Notes under the pieces: model-generated
Seen by the model: only the letters and a program-made list of their open reading frames with translations
What the model was told of the DNA's origin: nothing
Databases searched by the model: none
Source: an uncultured Syntrophobacterales bacterium
GTDB lineage: Bacteria; Desulfobacterota; Syntrophia; Syntrophales; UBA5619
Length of the DNA stretch: 64,000 nt
NCBI GenBank assembly: GCA_903928915.1
Contig: CAIYSL010000018.1
Coordinates: 26,075 to 90,074 of the forward strand
Direction: 5' to 3'
Program-made: the position numbers and the translations under genes
Part shown: positions 41,276-49,473 of the stretch, piece after piece
Numbering within the stretch: position 1 is the first letter of the stretch
Layout: every line of letters starts with the position of its first letter

Positions 41276-42871
41276 TCATTTTGCCGTGCATGACCAGCGA
41301 CCGTCCCTGTTCAGGGAACATCCTTTGGCGGTAGTCGCAAATTGGCATGACCAGCCCGGAAGACCCGCGATGGTATGTGTCCGGAACGTCCCCCCGTAGC
41401 ACTCGCATGAGGCCCGGTTGCCGGCAATATCGGAGGGGCCGCTGGCGCTCGGGCAGGCCTGGGAAGAACCCGCACCAGACTCGGCGGCCTGGTTCTGCTG
41501 CTGGGCACGGATTGCGTCCTGGCGGCGCTGCTCGGCCTCGCGCCGCTGCGCCGCCTCCCGTCGCTGCTCGGCGTCCCGCCGCTGCCGCTCCGCCGCCTGC
41601 TTGCGTTCATACTCCTCGTTGAGAGCCCTCATCCGCTCGTAATCCTGCCGTTTCTTTTCCTGGAGTTCCCGATCGAACTGGGACTGCCGCTGCTGGAGCT
41701 GTTGCATCCCCTGGAGGCTTTTCTCGAAAAAGCTGGACCACCCATCTTGCGACTTACGCTCGGCATCCTCATCGGCGGATTCTTCTTGCCGCTGCCTGAG
41801 CGCGGCAGCCTCTCGTTCTCTCTGCTGCCTGAGTGCGGCAGCCTCTCGTCCTTGCTGCTCCCTGAGCGCATATCTCTGAACACATTGCTGTTTCCTGACC
41901 GCGACCGTGATGAAATCTGCATTTCTGAGATGTGTATTGTATGTCTCTTTCAAGCTCGCATTTGTTACAAACTTCTCGGCCGTCTTGACTCCTTTTGCGC
42001 CCAGCCGTTGCCCTGCTTCGTAGATCATCCGAAGCTGGATGTAGAACCCGGTGTACTCGCAGGTTTTGTCGTTGATAAAGCCGTCCGAAAAGCGATTCGT
42101 AAGAAACTTATAGCAGTTGTCTAGCTCATAGCCGGAGGTTTCATCGCTCCAATTTACGCCTGCCGGGATACCGAATTCGGTCAAGGAGAGGTTGAATCGC
42201 GGAAGATTCTCGTACACGGTGACGGACTGCTGCATCAGTTCGACGGCCTTCCTGTGGTCGCGGCGCCCCAGAACGCCCGGGTGGGTGAGCGCCGCACTGA
42301 ACAGGAAGTTGATCCGTGGTTCCCCGGCGCGAGACCACCGGATCACGTCGTCAAGCTTGCGGGGGTCCTTTCCGGTCATAAGCGGCACGAAGTATTCTTT
42401 CCACAGACCATCTAAAGAATCAGTGCCGATGTGCTTATCGCTGATTTCTTTGGCCGCTGCGGTGAGTTGCTTGGTATCGATGGTCAGCCAGGCCGGTATG
42501 CCCGTTACGCTGAAGGTAACTCGACCGGCCTCGTCCTTGGAAAACCATAGGATCTCATCCTTCCGCTTGCACGGCGAGACCAGCCCGGTAGCCTTGAATT
42601 CCGCGATTGCGCCCTTGAGGATTTCTCCGCTGAGAATTTCTCCGCCATTGCACCGGCACGCCGCATGAAAGCCCTCAATGTCAACCGCATCCAGAGGGTC
42701 GATGCAAAGAACGCCCGGTTTCGACTTGGATTTCGTATCGGGAAGAGAGCCGCTCTTTTTCGCCCCAGCCCTGTCCGCGGCGAGGGGGGCACTCGGCAGT
42801 AGGTGAAGCAGCGCGATGAGCGCCACGACAAAGAGGGCAACGCTGTGGAAGCGATCACGCGTCAGGGTCAT
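41276..42871 (-). CDS. Exported coiled-coil protein with repeated Cys-x-Cys-x-Gly-Gly module
   Basis: A 531-aa protein I do not recognise. A signal peptide (MTLTRDRFHS, hydrophobic 11-27, cleavage near APLAA) is followed by a Cys module (C56, C72, C74 in FHAACRCNGGE), a globular stretch to about 340, a long Glu/Gln/Arg coiled coil (about 345-470, with the repeat REAAALRQ), and a C-terminal Cys-rich module beginning ASCECYGGTF. The two Cys modules share the wording A-x-C-x-C-x-G-G. AAAGGAG sits six bases before the ATG at 42871. It probably acts in the envelope as a structural or binding protein. Confidence 0.6.
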   Translation of the reverse strand: MTLTRDRFHSVALFVVALIALLHLLPSAPLAADRAGAKKSGSLPDTKSKSKPGVLCIDPLDAVDIEGFHAACRCNGGEILSGEILKGAIAEFKATGLVSPCKRKDEILWFSKDEAGRVTFSVTGIPAWLTIDTKQLTAAAKEISDKHIGTDSLDGLWKEYFVPLMTGKDPRKLDDVIRWSRAGEPRINFLFSAALTHPGVLGRRDHRKAVELMQQSVTVYENLPRFNLSLTEFGIPAGVNWSDETSGYELDNCYKFLTNRFSDGFINDKTCEYTGFYIQLRMIYEAGQRLGAKGVKTAEKFVTNASLKETYNTHLRNADFITVAVRKQQCVQRYALREQQGREAAALRQQREREAAALRQRQEESADEDAERKSQDGWSSFFEKSLQGMQQLQQRQSQFDRELQEKKRQDYERMRALNEEYERKQAAERQRRDAEQRREAAQRREAEQRRQDAIRAQQQNQAAESGAGSSQACPSASGPSDIAGNRASCECYGGTFRTHTIAGLPGWSCQFATTAKGCSLNRDGRWSCTAK

Positions 42872-43319
42872 TTGAGGCTCCTTTGCGGCGGCAAATGGGT
42901 GAAGGTATCGGATCATTTGACTTTGCATGAATGCTCACCGATTCCTTTCAAAAGGACAATGGGAATTGGGCACGAGGATAACGGCAGGAATAACCTATCA
43001 ATAGCCGCCGACAGGCAATCGCGGCAAGATCACGGGCGGCTGCATTTCACCCCGGCAAAGCCGCGGCGCAGATTTCGGAGGGCCGGGTATGAGAAAAAGC
43101 GGGTGGCGGATACCAGAGAATGAAGAAGGGATGCCTTCATGCACCACACAAGAACACCGGCGATTGCGTATGCGGGAACAGGATGCTCGATTACCCCGGG
43201 GAAACGTGCTGCTGCGCGGCAGCACACGTCGCAGCGGCTGACCAGGATTCATTCACCGTGCGGGCAGGCTGGCGGCGGGTCTCATTGTCAGGCGAACGCA
43301 GGCAACCCCCTGCCAATGC
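42872..43319. other. Gene-free spacer with one hairpin
   Basis: No gene is supported. GTGCTGC (43206-43212) pairs with GCAGCAC (43219-43225) and could end the minus-strand methyltransferase transcript. The stretch also must hold the promoter for the coiled-coil pair; the bases near 42930-42960 are AT-richer, but no convincing -35/-10 pair was found. Confidence 0.4.
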
Positions 43320-44057
43320 TTACTCGTTGCGCTCCTTGTGGTCTCCGTACCATTCGATCTGCCGGCAGATGCCGCGGATGATCTTGACCTCCCGGGCCTG
43401 GAGCGTGGTGCGGGCCAGGAGGCGGCGGATGTGCATCATCCAGTAGTCGGGGTTCTCGGGGTTGAGAAACCCGATGGCCTGGAGGATTGCCTTGAGCTGG
43501 GTATACATCCCCTCGAGCTCCCGCGAGGAGGCCAGCTTCGGCAGCGGCTTGGCCGGCTCGTCGAGCCGGGCGACGAAGAGCTCGTAGCAGACGATCATCA
43601 CCGCGTGGGAGAGGTTGAGCGATTTGAATCCCGAAGTCGGGATCGTCACCACGGTCTGGCAGAAACGCAGGTCGTCGTTGGTGAGCCCCCTGTCCTCCGG
43701 ACCGAACAGGAGCGCGATCCGGTTCGCCTCCGAGACCGCGGTCAGCTCCGCGGCCATCCGCCGCGGGGAGACGGCCGGCCCCCGCCCCGACCCCTGCCGG
43801 GCCGTGGTCCCCACGACCCAGTTGAACTCCGCCAGGGCCTCGTCGAGGGTATCGAAATGGCGCATCCCGTCGATGATCCTCTTCGATTCGTGCGTGGCCA
43901 TCTGCCGCATGGCCTCGTCGTCGAGGTCGCGGTTTCCCACGACGATCAGGCTCCCGATCCCCATGTTCATGGCGCAGCGCGCCGCGGAACCGACGTTCCC
44001 GGGGAACTTCGGTCCCTTCAGGACGATGGTGACGTTTGTGAGGTCCACCTGTTGCAT
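43320..44057 (-). CDS. TrmJ-type tRNA/rRNA 2'-O-methyltransferase (SPOUT family)
   Basis: A 245-aa SpoU/TrmH-type methyltransferase. The knotted SPOUT fold motifs are NVGSAARCAMNMG (about 20-32), ALLFGPEDRGLTNDDL and IPTSGFKSLNLSHAV. The extra ~75-residue C-terminal helical tail after the knot is like TrmJ, which methylates position 32 of tRNA. GGGGAG precedes the ATG. It lies 29 bases after the SAM methyltransferase gene, apparently in one operon. Confidence 0.88.
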   Translation of the reverse strand: MQQVDLTNVTIVLKGPKFPGNVGSAARCAMNMGIGSLIVVGNRDLDDEAMRQMATHESKRIIDGMRHFDTLDEALAEFNWVVGTTARQGSGRGPAVSPRRMAAELTAVSEANRIALLFGPEDRGLTNDDLRFCQTVVTIPTSGFKSLNLSHAVMIVCYELFVARLDEPAKPLPKLASSRELEGMYTQLKAILQAIGFLNPENPDYWMMHIRRLLARTTLQAREVKIIRGICRQIEWYGDHKERNE

Positions 44058-44086
44058 GCGCTACGCTCTCCCCTATTCCCCGGCCG

Positions 44087-44767
44087 TCATTTCTTCTGCC
44101 AGCGGGCCGCCACAAAGGCCCCCCGCTCGCTTGCCTGCTCCTGTCCCTGCCGTTCGAGCCGCTCCCACGCGGACGGGGGGGCGTCCTTCCCGAAGTGGAC
44201 CGCGGTCCGGGTCTCGCCCGGCGCGGGCGCCAGCGCCAGCAGCTCCGCGGGCGAGCGGAAGTACACCCGGTTGAACACCGACGCGCTGTCGTGCCGCGCA
44301 TCCTCCCGCCTCCGGTCCGCCCAGGGGCTCAGGCTGTTGAGCGTCGCCGCGACCACGATTCCCCCCGGCCTGGTCACCCGGAACAGCTCTGCCACGGCGG
44401 CCCGGCCGGCGGCGATGAACTCGACGGCCGTCACGGAGACGCTCTTGTCGAAGACGCCGTCGCGGAACGGGAGGTTCAGCATGTCCGCCGCCACTACCCG
44501 GCGGGCGAGGGAGGCATCCTTCTGCTGCGCCCTGCGGAGCATGGCGAAGGAGATGTCGAGCCCCACCACGTCGGCCCCCCGGCCGATGAACGCGCCGGTG
44601 AAGATCCCCGTGCCGCTTCCGGCGTCGAGGATGCGCTCCCCCGGTTCGGGCCGGAGCAGCGCCATGATCAGCTCGCGCTCGCTGGCCAGGACCGCCTTTC
44701 CCAGCGGGGTCTCGAACCAGCGGTCGTACCGTTCGGGCCAATCGTCGAAGATCTGCTTTCCGGCCAT
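44087..44767 (-). CDS. Class I SAM-dependent methyltransferase
   Basis: A 226-aa methyltransferase of the UbiE/BioC type. Motif I is ILDAGSGTGIFTGAF (about 45-60), the acidic residue of strand two lies in VVGLDISFAMLRRA, and motif VTAVEFIAAGRAAVAELFRVTRPGG shows the helix and strand four region. It carries no sign of a specific substrate. The frame is open upstream to 45346 but only the part from 44767 (MAGKQIFDDWPERYD) reads as protein. It precedes the TrmJ-like gene. Confidence 0.85.
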   Translation of the reverse strand: MAGKQIFDDWPERYDRWFETPLGKAVLASERELIMALLRPEPGERILDAGSGTGIFTGAFIGRGADVVGLDISFAMLRRAQQKDASLARRVVAADMLNLPFRDGVFDKSVSVTAVEFIAAGRAAVAELFRVTRPGGIVVAATLNSLSPWADRRREDARHDSASVFNRVYFRSPAELLALAPAPGETRTAVHFGKDAPPSAWERLERQGQEQASERGAFVAARWQKK

Positions 44768-45249
44768 CGCGCCGTATTCTCCTTCATCCCCTGAGACGGG
44801 CGGGGCGCCCTCGTCGCCGGCTCGACGTTTCCGAAGGCACGTCGGCCTGACGGGTGTTATAGATGGTTCATCCCTGCGTTGCAACGACAAAATTGGGCGA
44901 CGCGCCGGGCGGAAATCCTGCCTCCCGCCCTCTTCCCCGAGTGGGGATTGGCAGAGGCGGGACCGGGACTCGGTGAAGGCAAGGGAGTACATCCTCCCGG
45001 GGAACACCATCCGGGCGAGGGTCCGGGAAGCCTTCCCGGCCGGTGGTGCCCGCGAACTGTTCCTAGTTGACATACGATCCGGTTTCATTCTACATTCGCG
45101 CCCGCACCGAGGCCCCTCACCCCGGTGCGGAAAACGGTACGGCCTTTTGCAGGATGCGCGTGCGGAACGATCATGTTGCGGACAGAAGAGGGCCGGCGCC
45201 CGCCGGGGGTCGATCGGGCGGCGCCTGAGCCCTGCTGCGGGGAGGGGGC
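44768..45249. other. Divergent intergenic region with a plus-strand promoter
   Basis: This 482-base gap separates the divergent methyltransferase and MBL genes. TTGACA (45067-45072) and TACATT (45091-45096), 18 bases apart, form a fair plus-strand promoter about 150 bases before the MBL gene. No small RNA or gene is evident. Confidence 0.45.
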
Positions 45250-46206
45250 ATGTACGTCGAATTTTGGGGAACGCGGGGATCGCTGCCGGCATCGCTGACA
45301 GCCCAGCGGGTTCGCGAGAAGATCTTCCGGGCGATTCAGGCGTCACGGTCGCAGCCCCTCACGACCGATGAGGAGATCGACGCCTTCATCGACTGGAATC
45401 TCCCCTTCGCCGTGCGGGGGACCTACGGCGTCAACACCGCCTGTGTCGAGATCGGCCCCCAGCAGGAGGTCGTCCTGTGCGATGCGGGGACGGGCCTGCG
45501 GGATTTCGGCCATGCCTATGTCCACTCGGAGCGGGGAGTTGGCCCGGGGGTGTTTCATCTCTTCCTGTCGCATCTCCACTGGGATCATCTGCAGGGCTTC
45601 CCCTTCTTTGCGCCCGCCTACCGGCCGGAGAACCGCATCCATATCTACGGCTGCCATGCCGATATCGAGGCGGCGTTCGTGAACCAGCAGTCCGCCCCCT
45701 CCTTCCCGGTTCCCTTCCACGCCCTGGGGGCCGCGATCACCTTCCACGTCCTGGCGCCGGGGCAGGTGTACGAGATCGCGGGCTTCGCCGTCCGGGCGAT
45801 CCTCCAGAACCACCCCGGAGACTCCTACGGGTACAGCTTCAGCCGGGGGGGCAAGAAGGTCGTCTATTCGACGGATATGGAACACGGGCAGGACGTGCAG
45901 GAGCCGGCCTATCCTTTCGTCGATTTCTTCCGGGCGGCGGAGCTGCTCATCTTTGACGCCCAGTACTCCCTGGCCGAGGCCATCGGACCGAAAGAGGCCT
46001 GGGGCCATTCCAGCAACCTCCTCGGGGTCGAGCTCGCCGTACGGGCCGGCGCGAAGCGTCTCTGCCTCTTCCACAGCGAACCGACCTGGAATGACGAGGC
46101 CCTGGACAGGTTCCTGACGGAGAGCCGGGAGTACCTGCGGATCCACGAGCCCGCATCGCCGCTGCTGATCGATCTGGCCTATGACGGATTGCGGATCGAC
46201 CTGTAG
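45250..46206 (+). CDS. MBL-fold metallo-hydrolase (phosphodiesterase-like)
   Basis: A 318-aa metallo-beta-lactamase-fold protein. SHLHWDH at 107-113 gives ligands H108, H110, D112 and H113; the N terminus FWGTRGSLP and the later YSTDMEH (Asp ligand) match the RNase Z/PhnP-like subgroup. GGGGAGGGGG precedes the ATG. The stop codon abuts a 122-base inverted-repeat element. The substrate is likely a phosphodiester or cyclic nucleotide, from family alone. Confidence 0.85.
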   Translation: MYVEFWGTRGSLPASLTAQRVREKIFRAIQASRSQPLTTDEEIDAFIDWNLPFAVRGTYGVNTACVEIGPQQEVVLCDAGTGLRDFGHAYVHSERGVGPGVFHLFLSHLHWDHLQGFPFFAPAYRPENRIHIYGCHADIEAAFVNQQSAPSFPVPFHALGAAITFHVLAPGQVYEIAGFAVRAILQNHPGDSYGYSFSRGGKKVVYSTDMEHGQDVQEPAYPFVDFFRAAELLIFDAQYSLAEAIGPKEAWGHSSNLLGVELAVRAGAKRLCLFHSEPTWNDEALDRFLTESREYLRIHEPASPLLIDLAYDGLRIDL

Positions 46207-46328
46207 CGGCTGTTGAAGAATGCCCATCTGCTGCGTTTTCCTCATCCCTCGCCGTTCAACGTACTAAGAAGTACGCCTCACGGCTCAGGATCTCGGGGGC
46301 CTTGCATCTGGGCGTTCTTGAACAACCG
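46207..46328. repeat. 122-bp inverted-repeat element (MITE-like)
   Basis: Terminal arms of 19 bases (46207-46225 and 46310-46328) match with three differences. The interior is itself a hairpin: GCCGT...ACGGC around GTAC...GTAC (46251-46284). Its wording (CGGCTGTTGAAGAATGCCC, then GCAGCAGAT-type inner bases) recalls an intergenic repeat I know from Geobacter-like genomes. It starts immediately after the MBL stop codon. Confidence 0.65.
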
Positions 46329-46378
46329 CACAGATTCTGAGCGCCCCGAGAGGGCGCACGTGAAGGATAAGGATAAAG

Positions 46379-47020
46379 ATGAACACACTTTTTCTGTTCG
46401 ACTTCGACGGCGTCCTGGTGGATTCACTCGACCTGTATGCCGACGCCGTGACGCGCATCCTGGCGCATATCGGCGTGCCGACCCTGAAGGGCAGGGAGGA
46501 CTACCTTGCCCTGTTCGACGGCAACTTCTATGAATCCCTGGCGGCCCGCGGCGTGGATTTTTCCCGGTACCACGAGGCAGCCGGCGCCGTCCTTTCCACG
46601 GTGGACTTCGGCGGCATGAAACCCTACGCGGGGCTGATCCCCGTGCTGGCGGCGCTGGCGCGGGACCGCATCCTGGAGGTCGTCTCCTCCAACGGCTACC
46701 ATACCATCCGGACGATGCTCGAGCGATTCGGGTTCGCCCCCTATTTCCGCGAGATCCTCGGCGCCGATTTCCGGTTCAGCAAGCGGGAGAAGATCGCCTA
46801 TGCCCTGGAGAAATACGGCATCCCCGGCGAGTGCGCCTTCTACATCGGCGATACCGTCGGGGACATCCGCGAGGCCAGGGAAGCGGGCGTCCGGTCCGTG
46901 GCCGTCACCTGGGGCTGGCACAGCCGGGAGCGGCTCGCCGCGGCAGGGCCCGACTTTTTGATCGACAACCCGGAAGAGCTGCTGGCCATACCGGCGGCTC
47001 CGCGGCCCGCCCCAGGCTAG
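46379..47020 (+). CDS. HAD-superfamily phosphatase (phosphoglycolate phosphatase-like)
   Basis: A 213-aa haloacid-dehalogenase hydrolase. Motif I DFDGVLVDS has nucleophile D8 and acid/base D10; motif II is VVSSNGYHT; motif III lysine lies in FSKREKI; motif IV is GDTVGDI. A helical cap (about 15-80) places it in subfamily I (Gph-like). The substrate is unknown. It stands between the inverted-repeat element and the GntR promoter and is probably separate from both. Confidence 0.85.
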   Translation: MNTLFLFDFDGVLVDSLDLYADAVTRILAHIGVPTLKGREDYLALFDGNFYESLAARGVDFSRYHEAAGAVLSTVDFGGMKPYAGLIPVLAALARDRILEVVSSNGYHTIRTMLERFGFAPYFREILGADFRFSKREKIAYALEKYGIPGECAFYIGDTVGDIREAREAGVRSVAVTWGWHSRERLAAAGPDFLIDNPEELLAIPAAPRPAPG

Positions 47021-47097
47021 CAGTCCGCGTTACCCGCCCGCCTCCCGGCCCCTGCGGCCGGAGAGGCCGGCGGGGCATCCTTCCCGGAACATTTCCC

Positions 47098-47138
47098 TTG
47101 ACAGGCGGAACGCAAAATGTAAACTGTCGACAGTTTAC
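47098..47138 (+). promoter_or_regulatory. GntR operon promoter overlapped by a perfect 20-bp palindrome
   Basis: TTGACA (47098-47103), 16 bases, TAAACT (47120-47125). The palindrome GTAAACTGTCGACAGTTTAC (47119-47138) covers the -10 box and is perfectly self-complementary. It lies 44 bases before the regulator ATG. An operator placed over the -10 box fits autorepression by the GntR protein. Confidence 0.75.
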
Positions 47139-47182
47139 AACGGAACGTGATCGTCCCATTCCTCTTTTTTTCTGCGGGTCCC

Positions 47183-47869
47183 ATGGCCGAATTCAACGTC
47201 GACGAAATCAAGGAATTCCAGAGCAGGTCGCTGGTGGAGGTGATCTTCCGGCAGATGGAAGGGATGATCCTCGCCGGGAATTTCCAACCGGGCGAGCGAA
47301 TCAACGAAAGCAGGATCGCGGCCCTGCTGGGGGTGAGCCGGGCGCCCATCCGGGAGGCGCTTCGCCTGCTGGCCAGCAGCGGCATCCTGGAGGTCCGCGC
47401 CAACCGGGGGATGTTCGTCCGCGACATCCAGCCACGGGAGGTCGACGAGCTGTACGACATCCGCGGCGCCCTCGACGCACTCGCCGGCGAGCGGGCCGCC
47501 GCCCTGTTCCGCGAGGACCAGCGGCCGCGGCTGGAGAGGTGGATGGGCGAGATGGCCGTCCATGTGGAGGCCAAGGACGTCGGGGGCTATTACCGGGCGA
47601 ACATCAATTTCCATACCGCGATCGTCGAGATCGCGGGCAACGAGAACCTGCTGGCGATGTACGAAGGGATCTGCAAGCGGATGTCGCTGTTCCGCCAGGC
47701 ATCGCTGTCGCTTCCCGGCCAGCTGGGCGTCTCGCTCCAGAAACACCGGAAGATAGCGGATGCCATCACGGCGAACGATCCGGCCAAGGCGGGAAATCTC
47801 CTGCGGCACCACACCCTCGAAGCGAAGAAGACGCTGCTGAGGGCCATCAAGGGCAAGAAGACGACCTAA
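47183..47869 (+). CDS. GntR/FCD-family transcriptional regulator
   Basis: A 228-aa FadR-type regulator. The N-terminal winged helix contains the GntR signature INESRIAALLGVSRAPIREALRLL (helix-turn-helix about 40-62). The C-terminal FCD effector domain (about 90-215) has the metal/ligand His residues in NINFHTAIVE and RHHTLEAK. I prefer the ATG at 47183; an in-frame GTG at 47147 is possible. It heads the operon to 56809 and likely represses it until an organic-acid effector binds, through the palindrome at 47119-47138. Confidence 0.88.
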   Translation: MAEFNVDEIKEFQSRSLVEVIFRQMEGMILAGNFQPGERINESRIAALLGVSRAPIREALRLLASSGILEVRANRGMFVRDIQPREVDELYDIRGALDALAGERAAALFREDQRPRLERWMGEMAVHVEAKDVGGYYRANINFHTAIVEIAGNENLLAMYEGICKRMSLFRQASLSLPGQLGVSLQKHRKIADAITANDPAKAGNLLRHHTLEAKKTLLRAIKGKKTT

Positions 47870-47891
47870 CACACGCAAAGGGGATCGCACG

Positions 47892-49442
47892 ATGAGCGAC
47901 ATGGAGCAGGCGCTGGCGAAGCTCGCGGCATTGCGGGAAAAGGCCCTCCTGGGGGGCGGACGGGAGCGGATCGAAAAACTGCGGAAGAAGGGGTACCGCA
48001 CCTGCGACGAGCGGATCGCCCTGCTCGTCGATCCCGGCACGTTCGTGGAGTTCGGCGCCTTCGCCGGACCCCAGCCGGCGGAGTTCGGTCCCGATCCTCC
48101 CTACGTCCCGCGGGACGGCGTCGTCACCGGCCTGGGGAAGGTGGGCGGCCGGACCGTGGGGGTGTTCGCCCACGACAAGACCGTCCAGGGGGGCTCGCTC
48201 GGAAACGTCCAGGCGGCGAAGATCGGTGCCATCGTCCGGAAGTGCTGCGAGCTGAAGGTGCCGCTCATCGCCCTGCAGGATTCGGTGGGGGCCCGCATCC
48301 AGGAGGGAAACAAGAACATCGGGTTCGACACTATCTTCTATACGATGACCCAGGCCTCGGGCGTGATCCCGCTGATCTCGGCCATTCTGGGGACCTGTGC
48401 CGGCGGGATCGCCTACAGCTCGGCGCTGATGGATTTCATCGTGATGGTCAAGGAGAAGAGCCAGCTGTTCATCACCGGGCCGAACGTGATCAAGTCCGTG
48501 ACGAACGAGGACGTCTCGGTGGAAGAGCTCGGCGGGGCCCGGGTGCATGCCGAAAAGAGCGGGGTGTGCGACATCGTGGCGGAAGACGAAGCGGACGCGG
48601 TCCGGCTGATCAAGGAGCTCCTCGCCTTTTTGCCGAATAACTTCACCGAGACGATGCCGTGGAGCGAGCCGCAGGACGACCCCGGCCGGCAAGACGAGCG
48701 GCTGCTCACTCTCGTACCGTCCGACACCAAGAAATCCTACGACATGAAGAAGCTCCTGGCGAGCGTTCTGGACGACGGCAGGTTTTTCGAGATCAAGGCC
48801 CGCTTCGCGCGGAATATCCTGACCGGGTTCGGCCGGATGGACGGCTGGACCGTGGGGATCATCGCCAATCAGCCCGCCTACCTGGGGGGGACCCTCGACG
48901 TGGATGCCTCGGACAAGGGCTCCCGGTTCATCCGCTTCTGCGACGCCTTCAACATCCCCGTTCTGACCTTCGTCGATGTCCCGGGATACCTGCCCGGCGT
49001 GGATCAGGAGCACCGGGGGATCATCCGCCACGGCGCCAAGATGCTGTTCGCCTACGCCGAGGCGACCGTCCCGAAGATCACGATCATCTGCCGCAAGGAC
49101 TACGGCGGGGGCAAGCAGGCCATGTGCAGCAAACCGATGGGGACCGATCTGGTCCTGGCCTGGCCGATCGCGGAGCTGGCGGTGATGGGGGCGGAAGGGG
49201 CGGTGAACGTCATCTGCCGCCAGGAGATCGAGGCAGCGCCGGACCCCGAGGCGACGCGGCAACGGTTGATCGACCAGTACCGGCAGATCTTCGACGGCCC
49301 CTTCGAATCAGCGCGCAAGATGTACGTGGACGACGTCATCGACCCCCGGGAGACGCGGCCCCGGATCATCGCCGCACTCAGAATCCTGAAGGACAAGAAG
49401 GTCAGCCGCGTCGAGAAGAAGCATGCCAACATGCCAGTTTGA
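47892..49442 (+). CDS. Acyl-CoA carboxylase/decarboxylase carboxyltransferase subunit
   Basis: A 516-aa biotin-dependent carboxyltransferase of the PccB/MmdA/GcdA type with two crotonase-like halves. Markers are FAHDKTVQGGSLG, GARIQEGNKNI, LGTCAGGIAYSSALMDFIVM (oxyanion region) and, in the second half, VDVPGYLPGVDQEHRGIIRHGAK. No biotin carboxylase, biotin carrier or membrane subunit is nearby, so the partners are encoded elsewhere. In an operon that imports and CoA-activates an organic acid, it may remove CO2 from a malonyl-, methylmalonyl- or glutaconyl-type CoA ester; that role is inference. Confidence 0.88.
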   Translation: MSDMEQALAKLAALREKALLGGGRERIEKLRKKGYRTCDERIALLVDPGTFVEFGAFAGPQPAEFGPDPPYVPRDGVVTGLGKVGGRTVGVFAHDKTVQGGSLGNVQAAKIGAIVRKCCELKVPLIALQDSVGARIQEGNKNIGFDTIFYTMTQASGVIPLISAILGTCAGGIAYSSALMDFIVMVKEKSQLFITGPNVIKSVTNEDVSVEELGGARVHAEKSGVCDIVAEDEADAVRLIKELLAFLPNNFTETMPWSEPQDDPGRQDERLLTLVPSDTKKSYDMKKLLASVLDDGRFFEIKARFARNILTGFGRMDGWTVGIIANQPAYLGGTLDVDASDKGSRFIRFCDAFNIPVLTFVDVPGYLPGVDQEHRGIIRHGAKMLFAYAEATVPKITIICRKDYGGGKQAMCSKPMGTDLVLAWPIAELAVMGAEGAVNVICRQEIEAAPDPEATRQRLIDQYRQIFDGPFESARKMYVDDVIDPRETRPRIIAALRILKDKKVSRVEKKHANMPV

Positions 49443-49473
49443 TAGTATTTTTCATCTGTGAGGAGGGATGGAT

